From positions 16,023,357-16,087,356 of the forward strand of contig OZ025207.1 in the NCBI GenBank assembly GCA_964019055.1: DNA of 64,000 nt, written 5' to 3'. The DNA comes from Anthopleura xanthogrammica (lineage: Eukaryota; Cnidaria; Anthozoa; Actiniaria; Actiniidae). A model generated the notes under the pieces. The model was not told where the DNA came from. It did not search any database and saw only the letters and a list, made by a program, of their open reading frames with translations. The position numbers and the translations under genes were made by a program. This document shows positions 24,326 to 38,415 of this stretch, piece after piece (within the stretch, counting starts at the first letter, position 1; the number at the start of each line of letters is the position of its first letter).

Positions 24326-26799
24326 ACGAGAGTCAACATTAATTACTTTCAGTTCGAACCCTTTCTGCGCGCGCACCTATCGTAGCAACTGTTGTGTTTT
24401 GGTATCGTCTGTGAGACTTCCTTCTACACTCTGGACATCGTTGCTTGAACTTAAACGAGACAAAATTTTGTATTCAGGAATTTAAAATTTCTAGATTCCA
24501 TTTGTTTTGAAATGTGAAAGGTGGTGGTGAATAACCTTTAAACATGTTGAATCCTGCTTCAAAAACATCTCAAAGGTCAAGTAACAACGTCAACCTCTGA
24601 ATGAAAGGACAAAAGGAAAGACCATCATATGCGAATTTCAAAACACTTTAGGATATAAGAGAGATAAAAAGATAAAAAACTTACTTTCAATTATGAATCT
24701 ACCCTTACAAATGATTCTCTCGCCATTCGCGCGCAGTAGGACAGAAATTCTTTAGTTTCATTGTACTTTGTATATGTCGGTAATTCAATTCGCTAATTTT
24801 CAAGACGAAAAAAAACCTTGAAAATGAAAAAAATATATGTATATATATCAATATTTTTCATATAATGGATCAAAATATGAATGTAAAATTAAATAGCTTT
24901 AAATATTTTAGGACGAATGTTAAGTAAAATACACAGATCTAAAAAAAGATTAAATATGTGTGCAAAAAGCGGTATGTTTATGGAACTTGATCAGTGTAAA
25001 CTCTCCTCAGTGGGTTGACCTAGTATAATCTGTATAATCGTCCTGAAAAGCTTGCCAAAGGCTTCTTTAAAATGCATATAAAATTTTCTATGCGTCTATG
25101 AAAAAAACAAATTAATATAAAAGCGTTGAAACAGCAAATGTTCAAAGAAAATTATAGTTCTTAAAAAGAAAAGTCATGAGTCTAGATGCAATGTATCTTC
25201 CATCCTAATTTCCTTGGGAATTGCCGGAGTTCCACATAACTTAGGAGCAGAATGAATAGAGAATCTTACATAATTTAGTGTGTACATACCAAAAGCTAGG
25301 CACTCACCTGAACTGAAAATCACCGAAATTGCGAATTAAATTTAGGTCGTCATTGCGAAGTCACGGCGTTTGTTCATTAACCTTCGTAGTAAATCAAACA
25401 AGCTCTGTATAAGATGACCACTTGATGACACAATAGCATTCGTACATAAAACGATATTTGTTCGAGCTTTTCTTTCGTTAAAGCTGAAGAACTACACGAA
25501 TGGATATCTTTGGAAGAAGCAAGACCAGAGAGGACTGTCACCGACAGCGACGCTTATTACCCGAAATATATTTAATACAATTCCTCACGTAGGTCAATGA
25601 AAGAAAGAGATATCCTGCTAGGACGCACACCCCAGCATGTTTTTTAGGTGTATTATTCACGAGCTCGGAATTTTTTTGTCAATTGTTATTTTCCAGTTTT
25701 ATCATAAGAAAAGCCTTCAATGCTGCAAATTACTGAAGTGGACAGAAGTATGAAGCGATAGGTCGAGGGATTCCCGAGTCCTGTTCCCAAAATTTATGCT
25801 ACTATGATCGGTATAGGCAAAGCAATTAGTAATATCGACTCTTGAGTACATTAACCTTCTTTGGGCAAGGGTTATGAATGAGCAGATGTTTGAGCTTTGA
25901 GATCGTTTTTCATTAGTCTACATTTTACAAAACAAAAAAAATATGGCGGCTCTCGTCAGAAGATTTAACAAGTCTTAGCGAAATCAAATCCGACAGGAAA
26001 AAGAGAGAAGATTTTTCCGCCCAAGTCTTATTATAATTCTAATGAAAAATCACTGATTAAGTACATGGTTCATAAAAGCTCTTATCTATTGTACATCAAT
26101 TCGGTGAATGTCTGCTTAATGTGCTACCATGTGGGTCTTGAAATTGCTTTATAATTTTTTTTGTTTCTTAGACTTGATTATTGATGTTTTCTGTTTGTAC
26201 TCCTAATTGTGCCAATTACTTTTGATGGAAAAGGGTCAAGCTGGAAAATCAACAAGCCCATTCACTGGTGATCTTTTATCGCTTTTCCTTAATTAGTTCT
26301 TAAGCCTAGGGCTGTTTTCTTTCACTTTACGTACGGTACCTTCATAAAATCCCCCATAAAATCCACGAGTATTCTATCTATACTGCATAAAATCTATTAT
26401 CGAAGGATTTTAGGCAGAGAAAAATTGCAGATAAAAGACTTGACCTTTCTACGTACCTTGCAAGCTTGGAGAAAACTGTTAGAAGAATTTAGTTATCTGT
26501 TTGCGTTATAAAAAGGCGTGTTTCCTTCCCTAAAGTATAATTACACATTATGAGCTCGACTATATTTCAAAAGTAAGCTATGCGTAGGAAAAAGTTGTGG
26601 TGAAGGATTGAGAAATACCTTGAATGCTTAGCATGAACTCAGAAATAGAAGTGTGTGCTATGAAGTTCATCTGCAACTGAGAAGACGTAGGATTAGTTTT
26701 CAATTACCGAGCTAAAGTACGTTCAGTCGATTGGACGGACGGAAACATAAGCGGATTAAACTTGATCGCTTTTTATGCGCAAATTGAAGACCAAGATCG

Positions 26800-27087
26800 A
26801 TGGATCTCGTTGACGAATGGAAACCAGGTCGGTTTTTGTGGGTTGATTTACCTGTTTTTGAATCAGCGAGGTTAGTTGATTTTGAAGCTGCTTTTCACTG
26901 GCTGATTGCGTTCATAAGAGACGTAGTTGCTGTAACGCGTCGTGGTTTGAACGCGTTTTCTACGCACATACCAGTATTTAAGTCTCAGCTAGTTAAAAAC
27001 CCTGATCTCTGTGTTCGATATGATCTCAAGCATCGTGTCTCGTCCAATCAAATCCCCGGAAATCTACCAATCTCGAGCCTACATTGA
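26800..27087 (+). other. Unassigned 95-codon open frame
   Basis: The longest non-repetitive open frame in the 18-34 kb region, and slightly richer in G+C than its surroundings. It encodes a Trp/Phe/Val-rich peptide beginning MDLVDEWKPG. No signal peptide, domain or splice partner was recognised. It may be part of an unknown gene or chance. Confidence 0.15.
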
Positions 27088-28547
27088 GTGTCAGCGGAGA
27101 CATCTGAAGGACCAGATAACTTTCCTCCAGACTGGAACCATTTGTATTGAAATATTAATATAGGAAATTTGCACTTGGTTTCTTGATTTCCAACGGACCC
27201 TTTTCAAGATTTGTTAACGATTTCTGGCATCTTCTGATCATAGGCATAATACCGACTATTTGGTAATTCAGTTGCATATCTCAAAAAACGAAAACAATTA
27301 TGATGATACAAAAATACAAGATGAAAATATTTCAAAGCATAGCGCGGACGCGGTGTTCTTACGCCTTTCAGTAGATGCGACACAAACACCCATAAGTCAA
27401 TTTTTGTGAAATAAGATAAGAAATGATTAGCGTCCAAAATCCTAGCCAAAAAGACGTTCATTAATAAGAGTTTCGAAAAGCACGGAAGAGCAAAAATTCA
27501 GGAAAAATATTTTTTATTAAGGAGTAATTATGTGGGTACTTATTCCGACCTTACTGTACATCTGTGCCACTGCGAAAAGAAAAAAACATGCCCTCTTTTC
27601 GCCTCCACGCGTGCTGACTTAACAGTCCTAATGCCTGGAGGACATTTTTTCTTCGATAAAAGGCTGTAGATGAATATCACACTGATTTACGGTTACCGAA
27701 TGTCTAAAAAATTCCCCCGAAGCAATCCTTCCTCAGGTTGTATGTCAATGCAAGGCAACTGAGAATACGCACTCATTCAGAAAACCAAGAAATACAAGAT
27801 CTATATTTCTAGGAGGATTGTGGTATTATTGAATGGTATCTACCAAAGCACAATAAGGGGCTGAAGTTTTCTCTCCCTTTTGCACTCGGTCCAGAGGCAT
27901 TCAACTAAACTTAATTTTTAGTTACGACTGGACCCTGCTGGTACAATATTTGGAGCTAGCTAGCCAACAACTGCACCAATCTTTTGTCGAAAAAGTAATA
28001 TTTGAATTCAATTTCTTTGCGTGCAAGAAATACTTCAGTTAGGTGCGCCCACCGTAAATTTTGATATGAAGCCAATTTTACGTATACCCTGCTAGCAGAT
28101 TCTCGTTTTACTCTTCCATGCATGAGCGAGAGAAGGAGGTATAAGGAGACTCTGCTCTCAGGGTAAAGCAAATCCCGAACTATAACAAAATTTCTTGGAA
28201 CTACATCTTATTGATATTTGTAGAAATGAATAATTTTGACTGTCAGGATTATCTGCAACGGACAGCTCTTCTGTTTTAAGATATTAGCCGACAAGGTCAA
28301 AGTAGTGCACCTGGGTAGGGACTTTATTCCATTGGTCATAGGTAGAAGGTACTGGAACTAGAATATCCCCTTCATTGGCTCCTTGAAATACTCAATACAG
28401 TGTGTCCATAGTGACTATTTCTAATCTCAAATTGAGTAGAATCCCTTATACCAGACAGTACATATTGCTGCAGTTTGACTTTTAGTTTTCGATATATATA
28501 CATAATATAAATATAAATGAGAATTAACAGTGGAATCCACCGAGTGG

Positions 28548-28754
28548 CTCTTCCTCCACTGCATTCCAATTGGAATTTAGAAGTTGATTTTTGAAGAGGG
28601 AGGAAAAACCGGAGAACCCGGAAAAATCCTCGAAGCACAGAACCAACAAACAACTCTACTCACATACGACACCGAGCCCAGTGGGGCACGAACTCGGGTC
28701 GCCTTGGTCAGTGAGAGGCAAGCGCTCTCCGGCACCGCTACACCACCCGTGCTT
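28548..28754 (-). repeat. tRNA-derived SINE, copy A
   Basis: On the minus strand it starts GCACGGGTGGTGTAGCGGTG, followed by an A-box-like GAGAGCGCTTGCCTC and a B-box-like CCCGAGTTCGTGCCCC. A shared body follows (GTGAGTAGAGTTGTTTGTTGG, then TTCCGGGTTCTCCGGTTTTTC). Copies of the same family lie at 37840-38033, 40884-41160 and 48225-48402. The body and the poor tRNA fold rule out a functional tRNA gene. Confidence 0.8.
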
Positions 28755-31700
28755 CCCTGAAATAATCATATATAGGATTTCAAAATACAGGATTGCTTGC
28801 AGAGGTGGTGGGTATCCCACTCCTCCTATACATTGATTTGACCTCATCCCATACAATGCTTCCGTCGGCAGTTTTGTTATCAAATAATTGCACACTCATT
28901 AGCGAAACACATGTAATGATTTAACCTAAAGATTTAGCGGGGTCATTACTGCATCACTAGATTTAGATTTAATCAGTACAAATATGTTTGTTTCATGGGT
29001 TTGATGACCTTAACTTGAATTGTCTTTAATTTGTTAGCATGCACATGAAGAATTTGATATTAAGTTTTGGTTTGTACATAGTTCAAGCTTAAACTGTTGA
29101 CGTTATGTTGGTCAAGAATTTCGGAAAAAGCAGTTAAAATAAAATTGCTTTTGAATTAAGACTTTTGTCCCATTTTATTTTCCAAATGCATTAATTTTAA
29201 CCACACATGTAGTAAACGTAAACGGCTGTCTCGATGGCACACGCACAGGGGAGGTGTTATAGGACTTGCAATCCAATTTCATAGTCATGCATGCACCTTT
29301 TCATTCAATTTTTTTGTATTTGTGACTAAACCTCTCAAGGAGTTGTATTCAAGACTGACACAAGAGAAGATTTGCCTTATCGGTCTGCGCGTTGAAAGTA
29401 TTTTAAAAAAGGAAGTCAGTATAGCGCGCGCATGCAGAATCGGTTACACAACTAACTAAATATTTTCCAACGAAATTATTTCTGGGCTGATATGACATGC
29501 TGGGCAGGGTTGGTGTTCCATCCGTTTGAAGCAGAGTGAGATCCAAACATATAACTAAGCAGTTGGAGTGATTCCTTTGATGTCGCGATTGCGTCAAACA
29601 TGTGTTCACTGAAGGTATCAAACTACTATTGACTGAAACTGATGTTATCGCTAATCACCGCAAGTACAGCAGGGGCGCAGCTCAACGGGTTGAACTGAAA
29701 GCATGTGAAGGCGCCTCTGGCAGCCGCTATACAGTCCATGTATGACCCTGGAGCACAGCTCTAACCAGTTTGAATTAGTTGTGTGTTATTACTACTGTCC
29801 ACACTCCTCAGTTTTGTTCTGTGGAATTTCTTCATTATCGCGCTCACGTAAGGATTTTGTTAGTAGGGGATACTATGCACTTGCGTCAAACGTCAAACCT
29901 ATCTTACTTAAAGTATTAACCTACTAACTGTAAACACTGTGCAGTTTTGCTAAGTGCATGGGGTTCTTAATTTCATGGACACCTTATTAATTGCCGATTC
30001 AGAAGGCGGTGTGGTTTTCATCTTTCTTCCATGTCGCTTGCTTCGCGTTCAGTGCCTTGACTGCATGTGAGTACCGTATGAACCACCTGTAGTCAATGCA
30101 TATATAATCTTTCTACCACTATAACTTAGTCAATCAGCCCCGAATTGCCTAGCATCTCAAGGGCTTTGAATTGAGCGTTCTTACTTCGTGAAAATATCAG
30201 TGAAGACTAGAGAAGACTAGTTAGGTATATATGTCGAATTGTTGACAATGGCAGAACCTTCCTCTTAAAGCATTTATTTTAAGACTATGAGTGTTGGTCA
30301 TACGGGAATGGAACTCCTTATACACACAGCCCAAGCCCAACCAACTGACTGAGCTATCGTGAGCATTATTGAGAGAAGTATTTATACAACGAATGGAAAA
30401 ACTCATTAATGAAATTTGAATGTCATTCCAAATCAACTTGATTGAAGAAATTCATTTTCAAAGACGTTATATCCGGATCCTCTTATTGGGATGGTCAATA
30501 TCGTAGATTACTTTAGGTCTATTCATTTGAAGGTTTCAAAATGAAATATTCGTATTCTTAATAACTGAGAATGGTACTTGGTCTCTCTCGATTATGGCTG
30601 GTTTTTAAGCGATGATGTGTCCGTTGCAACTTCGATTTACGACAAGAAACTTCAGCTGAACTAAAACTAAAAATTTGAAAGTGGAGGGCGAATTTCGGGC
30701 GAATTTCACAATGATTTTTGTCGTATCTTTACTGATGTTTTTTAGAGGCTTTGATGAATTCGAAGAGCACATGCAGAGAAAAAATATGTTTAAATAAAAA
30801 AAGAATTTAAAAAAAGGTATTGTTGACCGAGGAGGCTTTGTGAATCAAAAATAAAATGGGTATTTTGAATCACATTTTACATTAAAAAACGAAATCCGTC
30901 GATTTGATATAATAATTTGACTGCGGTTTATTACATGAAAATTCCAAATGTTTTGACTATTGATATCCCACAGAGCGTAGGTGTTACATACACAACTATT
31001 TAAATACTGTGTATGTATATAGCGATGGTTAGCGGATAACGAGTTTTGTCGCGTCCAGACAATAGCACAGCAGTCCATAATGTCTTGATTCGTAAAAGAG
31101 TGAAAATATTGTGAAATGTTTTGACAATTTGTGGTATGAAAAGAGCTTAGAAAATAAAGTCTGTCGCTGAAACTTGGAATACCAAAACATTATTTCTTTC
31201 ACCTAATTTTTTACCTAATTTTTTTACCAAACAGTTCTTTTTCATATCAGTCTTCAATCATATTTTTCTAGTAGAGTACAAATAAGAATCACATATTTTT
31301 TAACATACTGTATAAACATTTTGACGCTAATTTAGGATAGGGCTTTCAAGAAATGGCGGCGAAGCTTCCTCGGTGTTTTAGAGATCAAATAATTCTTTTA
31401 TTTTGCAGCGCTTTGTGGGGAAATTAAATTAAAACGGTAGGTGTGATTGCAGTTGAAGTAAAATTAAATACTGGAAGTAATTTCTATTCTCTTTAGCGAT
31501 GCTTTCTTGTTTAAAACAATGTGGTTACCAAACCATAATTAAAAGAATTCCCCCTCCTCCTTCATCTAAGTATACTATATTGTTCATGAATAAGTCTGGT
31601 GTAAATCCTGGGGTTAATTTGAAAGAACAAGTAGTTACCTTACACGAAAACTGCCAAGATTCGCAGCGCCGCCTTCGTTTCTTCACCAAATAATGATTCA

Positions 31701-32736
31701 CATCTTCTTGAATGTGCAATGGAACGGAAATCTTGAAAATCCTGATTTACGCTTACATGTTATGCACCAATATTCATTCTTGACAGCTTGGGGAAAAATG
31801 TAAATACAAGAGTAATTACCCATGAAACCTTGCGCCGTGATTAAATTTTACAGAACGCAAAGCACAGGAAGCCCAAACATTTTTAGTGAATATAAAAAAA
31901 ATAAAGAATACTTTTGCATGGCATGTATATCATCTTTAGAGTATGTTTAATCGGGTTTTCAAAAATATACCTTAAGTATTCCCTGCTTTATTACTTCAGC
32001 TTTCTTTAATTTTCTAAATTTTCTGGGGAAAAAACAAGCTTGGACACCCTGTGCGTAAATCGCTCCAAATTAAAACGCAGATGAAAATAAAATCAGCAAT
32101 CTTTATCTCTATAATGTCTTTTCTTCTTAATGCCACACATCAACACTAGAGTAATATTTCTAAAAGCACTTTTCTTTTCTTTTAACATAAGTTGATATAA
32201 ATCTTTCTTAAGTACTGTCAGACTAATACAATACGCCTCGAGGGATATTTTCCATTTTCGACATGTGCGCCTGGTTCCGGTGCTTCCAGTACAAAAAAAT
32301 ATATTTTGACCCTATTTTATTATTAAATGAAGAAGAGTGGAAGAGGCTAGAGTTAGGCCATTAGGCTTATAGAGGAAATATATTGAACGGAAATATTCTT
32401 ATTTGATTTATCGATATCATGCTGTTTTTCTCACGATGTCATAGCCACCATGTTAGTTGAATTTGACAAAAAATGTCTTCGGTTTTATTTTGTTACTAAG
32501 GAGTTATGGTGGCAAAAGGTTCAGTTTTTGATCATTCTACAGTATCCTGGGAATGTTTACGAGCCAACGTTACAGTTCCACGTTATCTTTCCATACTTCA
32601 ATGATTAGTTTTTTAAGAAATATCTGTGATACCCCCCCCCCCTCCCTCCCCCTACTGACCACCACCACCACCACCACAAAATTGCTGGCCTTCACTCAAA
32701 ATCCACTTCACACCCGTTTCCAAACCCTTAAATAGT

Positions 32737-33935
32737 ACACAGCTATTTCAAAAAAGGTTGGTGTTGCATACCAAGCCCGAAATGTATTATGGGTGATGTG
32801 AATTCAATCAGCGCAAGATCACAACAAAACGGGAATTTTCCCAAGCTTTGTCTGCACGTTTTCTTCTATGCTGACATTATTTAGACACGAATATACGGTG
32901 GCCCATAAGTGCAAAACACAACACACACATTGAAAACACAAAACATTTATCTAAAAACACAACACACACAGTGTAAACACAAAACACTTATCTGAAAACA
33001 CAACACACACATCGAACAGACAAGTTACGTATCTTAAAACACAACAGACACAGTGAAAACACAAAACACTTATCGGGAAACACAACACACACAGTGAAAA
33101 CACAATGCATTCTGTAGGTATATACCTCATGCTAACCAACCATATAGTCTCCCATGCTTATGACCACCATCAGCCATCCTCAACACTCCTTAGCCATCCT
33201 CAACCAACCTCAGCCATCCTCAACACTCCTTAGCCATCCTTAGCCATCCCGGCTTAGTCATCCTAAGGATGACTGAGGATGGCTGAGGATGGCTGAGGAT
33301 GGCTGAGGATCGTTGAGGATCGTTGAGGATGACTGAGGATGGCTGAGAATGGTTGAGGATGACTAAGGATGGCTGAGAATGGTTGAGGATGACTGAGGAT
33401 GGCTGAGAATGGTTGAGGATGACTGAGGATGGCTGAGAATGGTTGAGGATGACTGAGGATGGCTGAGAATGGTTGAGGATGACTGAGGATGGCTGAGAAT
33501 GGTTGAGGATGGCTAAGGACCGTTAATTAGGAGCGTTGAGGACGAGTAATGATGGTTAATGACTGTGGAGGATGGTAGGGGACTATATGGTGGTCATAAG
33601 CATGGGAGACTATATGGATGGTTAACATGAAGTATATACCCACAGAATGTATTGTGTTTTCACTGTGTGTGTTGTGTTTCCCGATAAGTGTTTTGTGTTT
33701 TTACTGTCTGTTGTGTTTTAAGATACGTAACTTGTCTGTTCGATGTGTGTGTTGTGTTTTCAGATAAGTGTTTTGTGTTTTCACTGTGTATGTTGTGTTT
33801 TCAGATAAGTGTTTTGTGTTTTCAATGTGTGTTGTGTTTTGCACTTGTGGGCCACCGTACGAATATAATATAATATCTAGATCTAACACTTGGTACTAAG
33901 CAACGAGCATCATGCAACTGAACATGCAAACATGC
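32737..33935. repeat. Dispersed inverted-repeat element, copy 2, interrupted
   Basis: Left part, 32737-32894, matches 7340-7520 (AGCTATTTCAAAAAAGGTTG, GGGTGATGTGAATTCAATCA). The right part resumes at 33859 with ATATAATATAAT and CATGCAAC motifs. The insertion between them is the element at 32895-33858. Confidence 0.65.
32895..33858. mobile_element. Foldback element with 8-bp target duplication
   Basis: Ends are ACGGTGGCCCA and TGGGCCACCGT, flanked directly by ACGAATAT at 32887-32894 and again at 33859-33866. The arms, about 230-250 bp each, are arrays of a motif of about 35 bp (TGTGTTGTGTTTTCAGATAAG) in inverted orientation. The core at 33240-33530 is a 30-bp tandem array (GGATGACTGAGGATGGCTGA and AATGGTTGA). 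The 8-bp duplication fits hAT-type insertion. It has no coding capacity, so it is non-autonomous. Confidence 0.85.
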
Positions 33936-34326
33936 AAACATGCAAACATGCAATAATCTAACCTTTTTTTACCAATTTTTTTCTTAAATGAGCTGTATTA
34001 TACTGAACGTTCCCAGACTCACCTTATCGGTATAAGCGTGACATCGTGACACTATTCAACTGCATATAAAAACTCGTACAGAAAGGTAAAAATATATACA
34101 AAAAAAATCTTCATTTTCCTGGCCTTACCCACAATTCTTTGCGTGATTCTACGGCCGAACAGCCTTTTGGGTAACTCTTCCCAGGTTCTCTCTGATATAT
34201 GTCAGGAACGCCTAGTACTTTCTCGTTTTTAAGGAGAATTTTCTAAAAATTTTCACAAATGTATTGATAAATTGGAGTTAAAATTCTTAGATATTGGTTT
34301 CGATACAGATCAACGGAACCGAAAGC

Positions 34327-37300
34327 ATGGTATGGCATTTGTGTTTCTTTCGATCACATTTTAGAGTTTCTATGATTCAAAAAATATGTGTATGGCCGTG
34401 ATTTGATTAATTCTTCCATTTTTTTTTTGTTCCTTGATTTTTGAAAGGCTTTATTTGGGATTCAGTTTGTTTTGAGTATCACTGTTGCTACGTTCCTGCA
34501 GAAACTTTCACCGTATCTTTCTCCGGCGAGATGGATCCTTTGTAACGGCTGGTAAGTAGATTCTAACTTTTTATATCTTATCCTAAGTAATGTTGACACT
34601 ATATATCGTGCAATCTTGCTTAGACTACATCAAATTGCAAGTTGACTTCAATGAAATGATTATATATTAAATCTCTCACTATGATATACCTGATGAAGCT
34701 AACATGACAAATAGCTTTCTAGTTCTAGTGACATAAATATCTTTGGATTTAATACTATCCCATGAGGAAATATATCATGCAATAGTTTAGCTGATCCCAG
34801 TTCTTCAGCTGACACCATTTATTATTCACATAACTTCATACAGGGTGTCACAGGAGTTAGCGTGATGAGTGATTTGGCCTATTTTTGGACCGTGATTCAT
34901 GAAATTAAAAAAATAAGTCTGTGATTCGTGAATTTCAGAACCCCTGTGATGCGTGATCTGCTTATTTTGAAGACTGTGATTCATGAAAATCAAGGTTATT
35001 CATTAATCGTATTTCGTGATTCGTGATTTGTGCCACCCTGTTCATAACGTAATAATTTGATTCAGTAATTTAATAAACTCTATCGGCAAATTTGTGGTTT
35101 AAACTTGTTGGCCATTTGTCGGTTAGGTGTTGGTGTATTATCGGTTGGATAATGACTGGCAAACGACTGATTACGTCAAAAGATAGATCAATGGGGGGTT
35201 GCTATTCTACACTTTTACTGTTTACTTGTCCTATTTTTCTGCAGTCTTTTTTGGGGGTGAAACCACATGACTCAAAATTCCCTGTATAAATAACAATGAA
35301 ACAGCTGCCATGTTGGTTGATCTATAAACATGAGAAGTTAATGAGAATGCTTTGTTATTATCAACCAACCTGGAGGCTATAACATAACAAGCACCCCAAG
35401 AATAGAGTGGTTTCAGGCTGCCTCCATGTCTTAGGGGAAGAAGAAATCATGCAAATGTTTTGCAAGACATTTAATAAGAGATTTCATTCCTGAAGGAGAC
35501 AATTTCCATTGTTTTGCTTGACTATTATATCATAACTAAAAGGAAATGCTTATATCTATTGTCTAGGCTGATTCGTTATCTTCACCCAACTGATGATCAG
35601 TTAAAAGCTTTGATTGGTAAACCAACTGGAACTACAAAAGGAAACAGAAAAAGAACAAATAACTATGAAGCCAGGTGAGCTAGGTCTCAATTACTGTGCT
35701 ACATAATGTACCATAGTCACTTAACAAGTTTTTGATTTCTTTTTGACAACTTTTAATATTGTGCTATATGCCATTAACCAATTAGATATTTGTGCTTCAC
35801 TTTGATATCTTGATATCTTTACATTGATGTACAAACTCTGCCTATTGAGACATCAAAGTGAAGCACTGAAACCTAATTGATTAGCAGTATATAGCACAAT
35901 TAAAAGCTGTCAAAACTTTTTTCTGCTGCACCTTTATGGTCCTGCATGGAGGGGGGCATTAAAAGGCACATTAAAGTAGATATTTCAATTAAAATATGTT
36001 CTAATTAATTTTAGAAAAGGGTCTTCAAGTGACAGTACGCATGGTGCAGATAATACATTCACTGTTCCATGTTCTCTTGACTTCCAACTTGAAAAACGAA
36101 AGGTATGATATTTTTACAGACTTTACTACTAAATAAATTAGACTATTTTGAAATATCACAATAATTATTGTTAAGCTGACTTGTTCTGAAACTAGGTTTT
36201 TATTTACAGCGATTGATTATTACCTTCAGAGAATGAAATAGCAAAACATATTTCCTGACATAACAAAAGAAAAGTTAACAAAGAGATTCAATGACCATGC
36301 ATAGTGACTATGAAAACAGAACTACATAGAAATAGAAAAATAATGGGAAATGTAATGAATTTAACTTGAGCAGAAAAAATTCCAGATGAGTTCCAGATGA
36401 GTTCCAGTACTGCATAACATTTTGATTTTGTTCTTTTCTTCATTTCAGTTGGCAGAGTTTGATGTACTGCCACAGTTTCTCTACAGTGACTACAAATGGC
36501 TGATAGATTTTGCTTGTAGTGCTGCAGTTTTAAACATACTTATTGAAGTGTTTGCTTGCTTCTTTCCTGCAATTCTTTCCCAAGAGTTCAACCTTGGGTT
36601 ATTTTGGAATTTGCTTGTTATTTTATTTTCACTGTATCCTTTACTAAGAGAAATGAATGAATATGATAGAAATGGGGAATAGGAAGAAAAAAAGACTGTC
36701 ACTATACCTGCCTGATGTCAAAAGTATGTTATCAAATGCATGTCATGGTGGTATGTGAGGTGACTTCATGTGCTCTAGCCACTAGACTCTAGAGGTACAT
36801 AACAGTTCTCTTCACAGTTCCCTATACCATCTTGAAAGGTAGCTGTACCTTGTTTGTATTGAAGCAAGACAAACAGTGAGCTTGCAATGATAGAGACCTT
36901 TTTTAAACACCTTGGACAATTATTCACATATCTCTATCATATTTGCAAGCTCACCATTCATCTCGCCTCAATGCAAAGGCACGGCTACCTTTCAAGATGG
37001 CTCAGGGAACTGTGAAGGGGGCTATTAGAAATACTCTGCAATATGATTGGCTAACTTCGTAAAAGTGGTTCCAGTCAGTGTATTAGCACAGTAAACCTCA
37101 GTCTTTCCTTAACACTTTCTAGCAAAGTCCTACTGTCACTGACAGCTGCATACTGGAGGGGGGAGGACACAGGAGAAAGATCAATATGCTTGACTTTTGG
37201 TCTTTTCTTCTTTGTGGTCGCCATGGCAGTTTTAGTGGTTGATGAAAGTTTGCTGGATTTTAAATTGGATTCAGGTTACGAGAAGTTCTCTAAAAGAGCT

Positions 37301-38379
37301 GCTGACTTCTTGAAAAAACAAGGGTTTAGTTCAAGGTAAAATTGAATATTCCTATTACTTTCTATTGCTGGTTTTTATAGCTAAAATTTTCCAATTCCAA
37401 AGTACAAGTATCTGATATTCCTACTTGGGTACTCATTAATGCTAGCAATTGTGCAAGACTAGTCTGCAGCTGTTCTTATTGTCGGTCTCAAAATCCCTCC
37501 CCACTAACGGCTGCTTACTGCAGCCAGACATTCCATTCCAACGGCTTAGCCAATCACGGCTCTAGTTCTAAAATCGAGAAATGAATCATTGTTTTGAATG
37601 TTAGAGAAAAGCTGTAGGCTCATTGTTTATTATATTTGGTGAGAATTCAAAAGGGTGGCCTGTCACGGGCCTGTCTCCTGATTGGCTTAAATCAAACAAT
37701 TGGAATGAAATGTCTGGCTGCAGTAAGCAGCCATTAGTAGGGAGGGATTTTGAGACTGACAATAAGAACAGCTGCAAAGGAGACTATTAAAAGACCTATG
37801 GCTTGATCAAAGTCGGCTGGCATGGCTAACTCACAGATGGAATTGGAATTTAGCATGTTTGCTTTTTTGGAGGGAGGAATACCAGAGAGCCCTGAGAAAA
37901 AACCTCAAATCAAGGGAAAGACCTAACAAACTCTACTGTTAATGTGATGCTGAGTCCAGGAATCAAACCCGAGACTCCAATAGGTGAGAGACAATGAACT
38001 ACTGCTACACCACCCTTTCCACTACACCACCCTTGATTTCTCTATTATTTCTTTACCTGTCAGTTTTTTTACTTCGTAATACACTGTATATGTTGACCAA
38101 AGATAACATCATAATTATTTTTGCTCTAAATTTATTTTTCATCAGAGAGGCAGCCCCTATTTGGGTGTTCAAGTTCATGTTGGCCATCACATCTTCTATT
38201 CTTGGTGCCTTCATGGGGTTTCCTGGCATGAGAGTTGCTAATATGTATCTTGATTCATTGTATTACTGTAGGGAAACCAAGTATATGGTGTAAGTATTTG
38301 TGTCTTGGTTCTCATTTGACATATAGCTGGGGAGGACCCTCCTGAAAATCATCACCGATGAGTGTGGCTTCCTCGTTAA

Positions 38380-38415
<36 letters not shown>

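Larger units (their letters stand above)
18200..34326. other. 16-kb stretch without recognisable genes
   Basis: No open frame here could be matched to a known family or chained into a spliced coding model. It holds tandem repeats (18672-18938, 22350-22590, 23080-23300), dispersed MITEs (24209-24325), a SINE (28548-28754), a long foldback element (32895-33858) and unassigned A+T-rich sequence. The longest unexplained open frame is 26800-27087. Non-coding RNA genes or fast-evolving exons cannot be excluded. Confidence 0.6.

Noticed and set aside
28656..28760. Possible tRNA gene
   Set aside because: A- and B-box-like segments are present, but there is no cloverleaf and a shared SINE body follows; other copies have the same layout.
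33240..33530. Possible CRISPR-like array
   Set aside because: Contiguous 30-bp tandem repeat with no unique spacers, in a eukaryotic foldback element.
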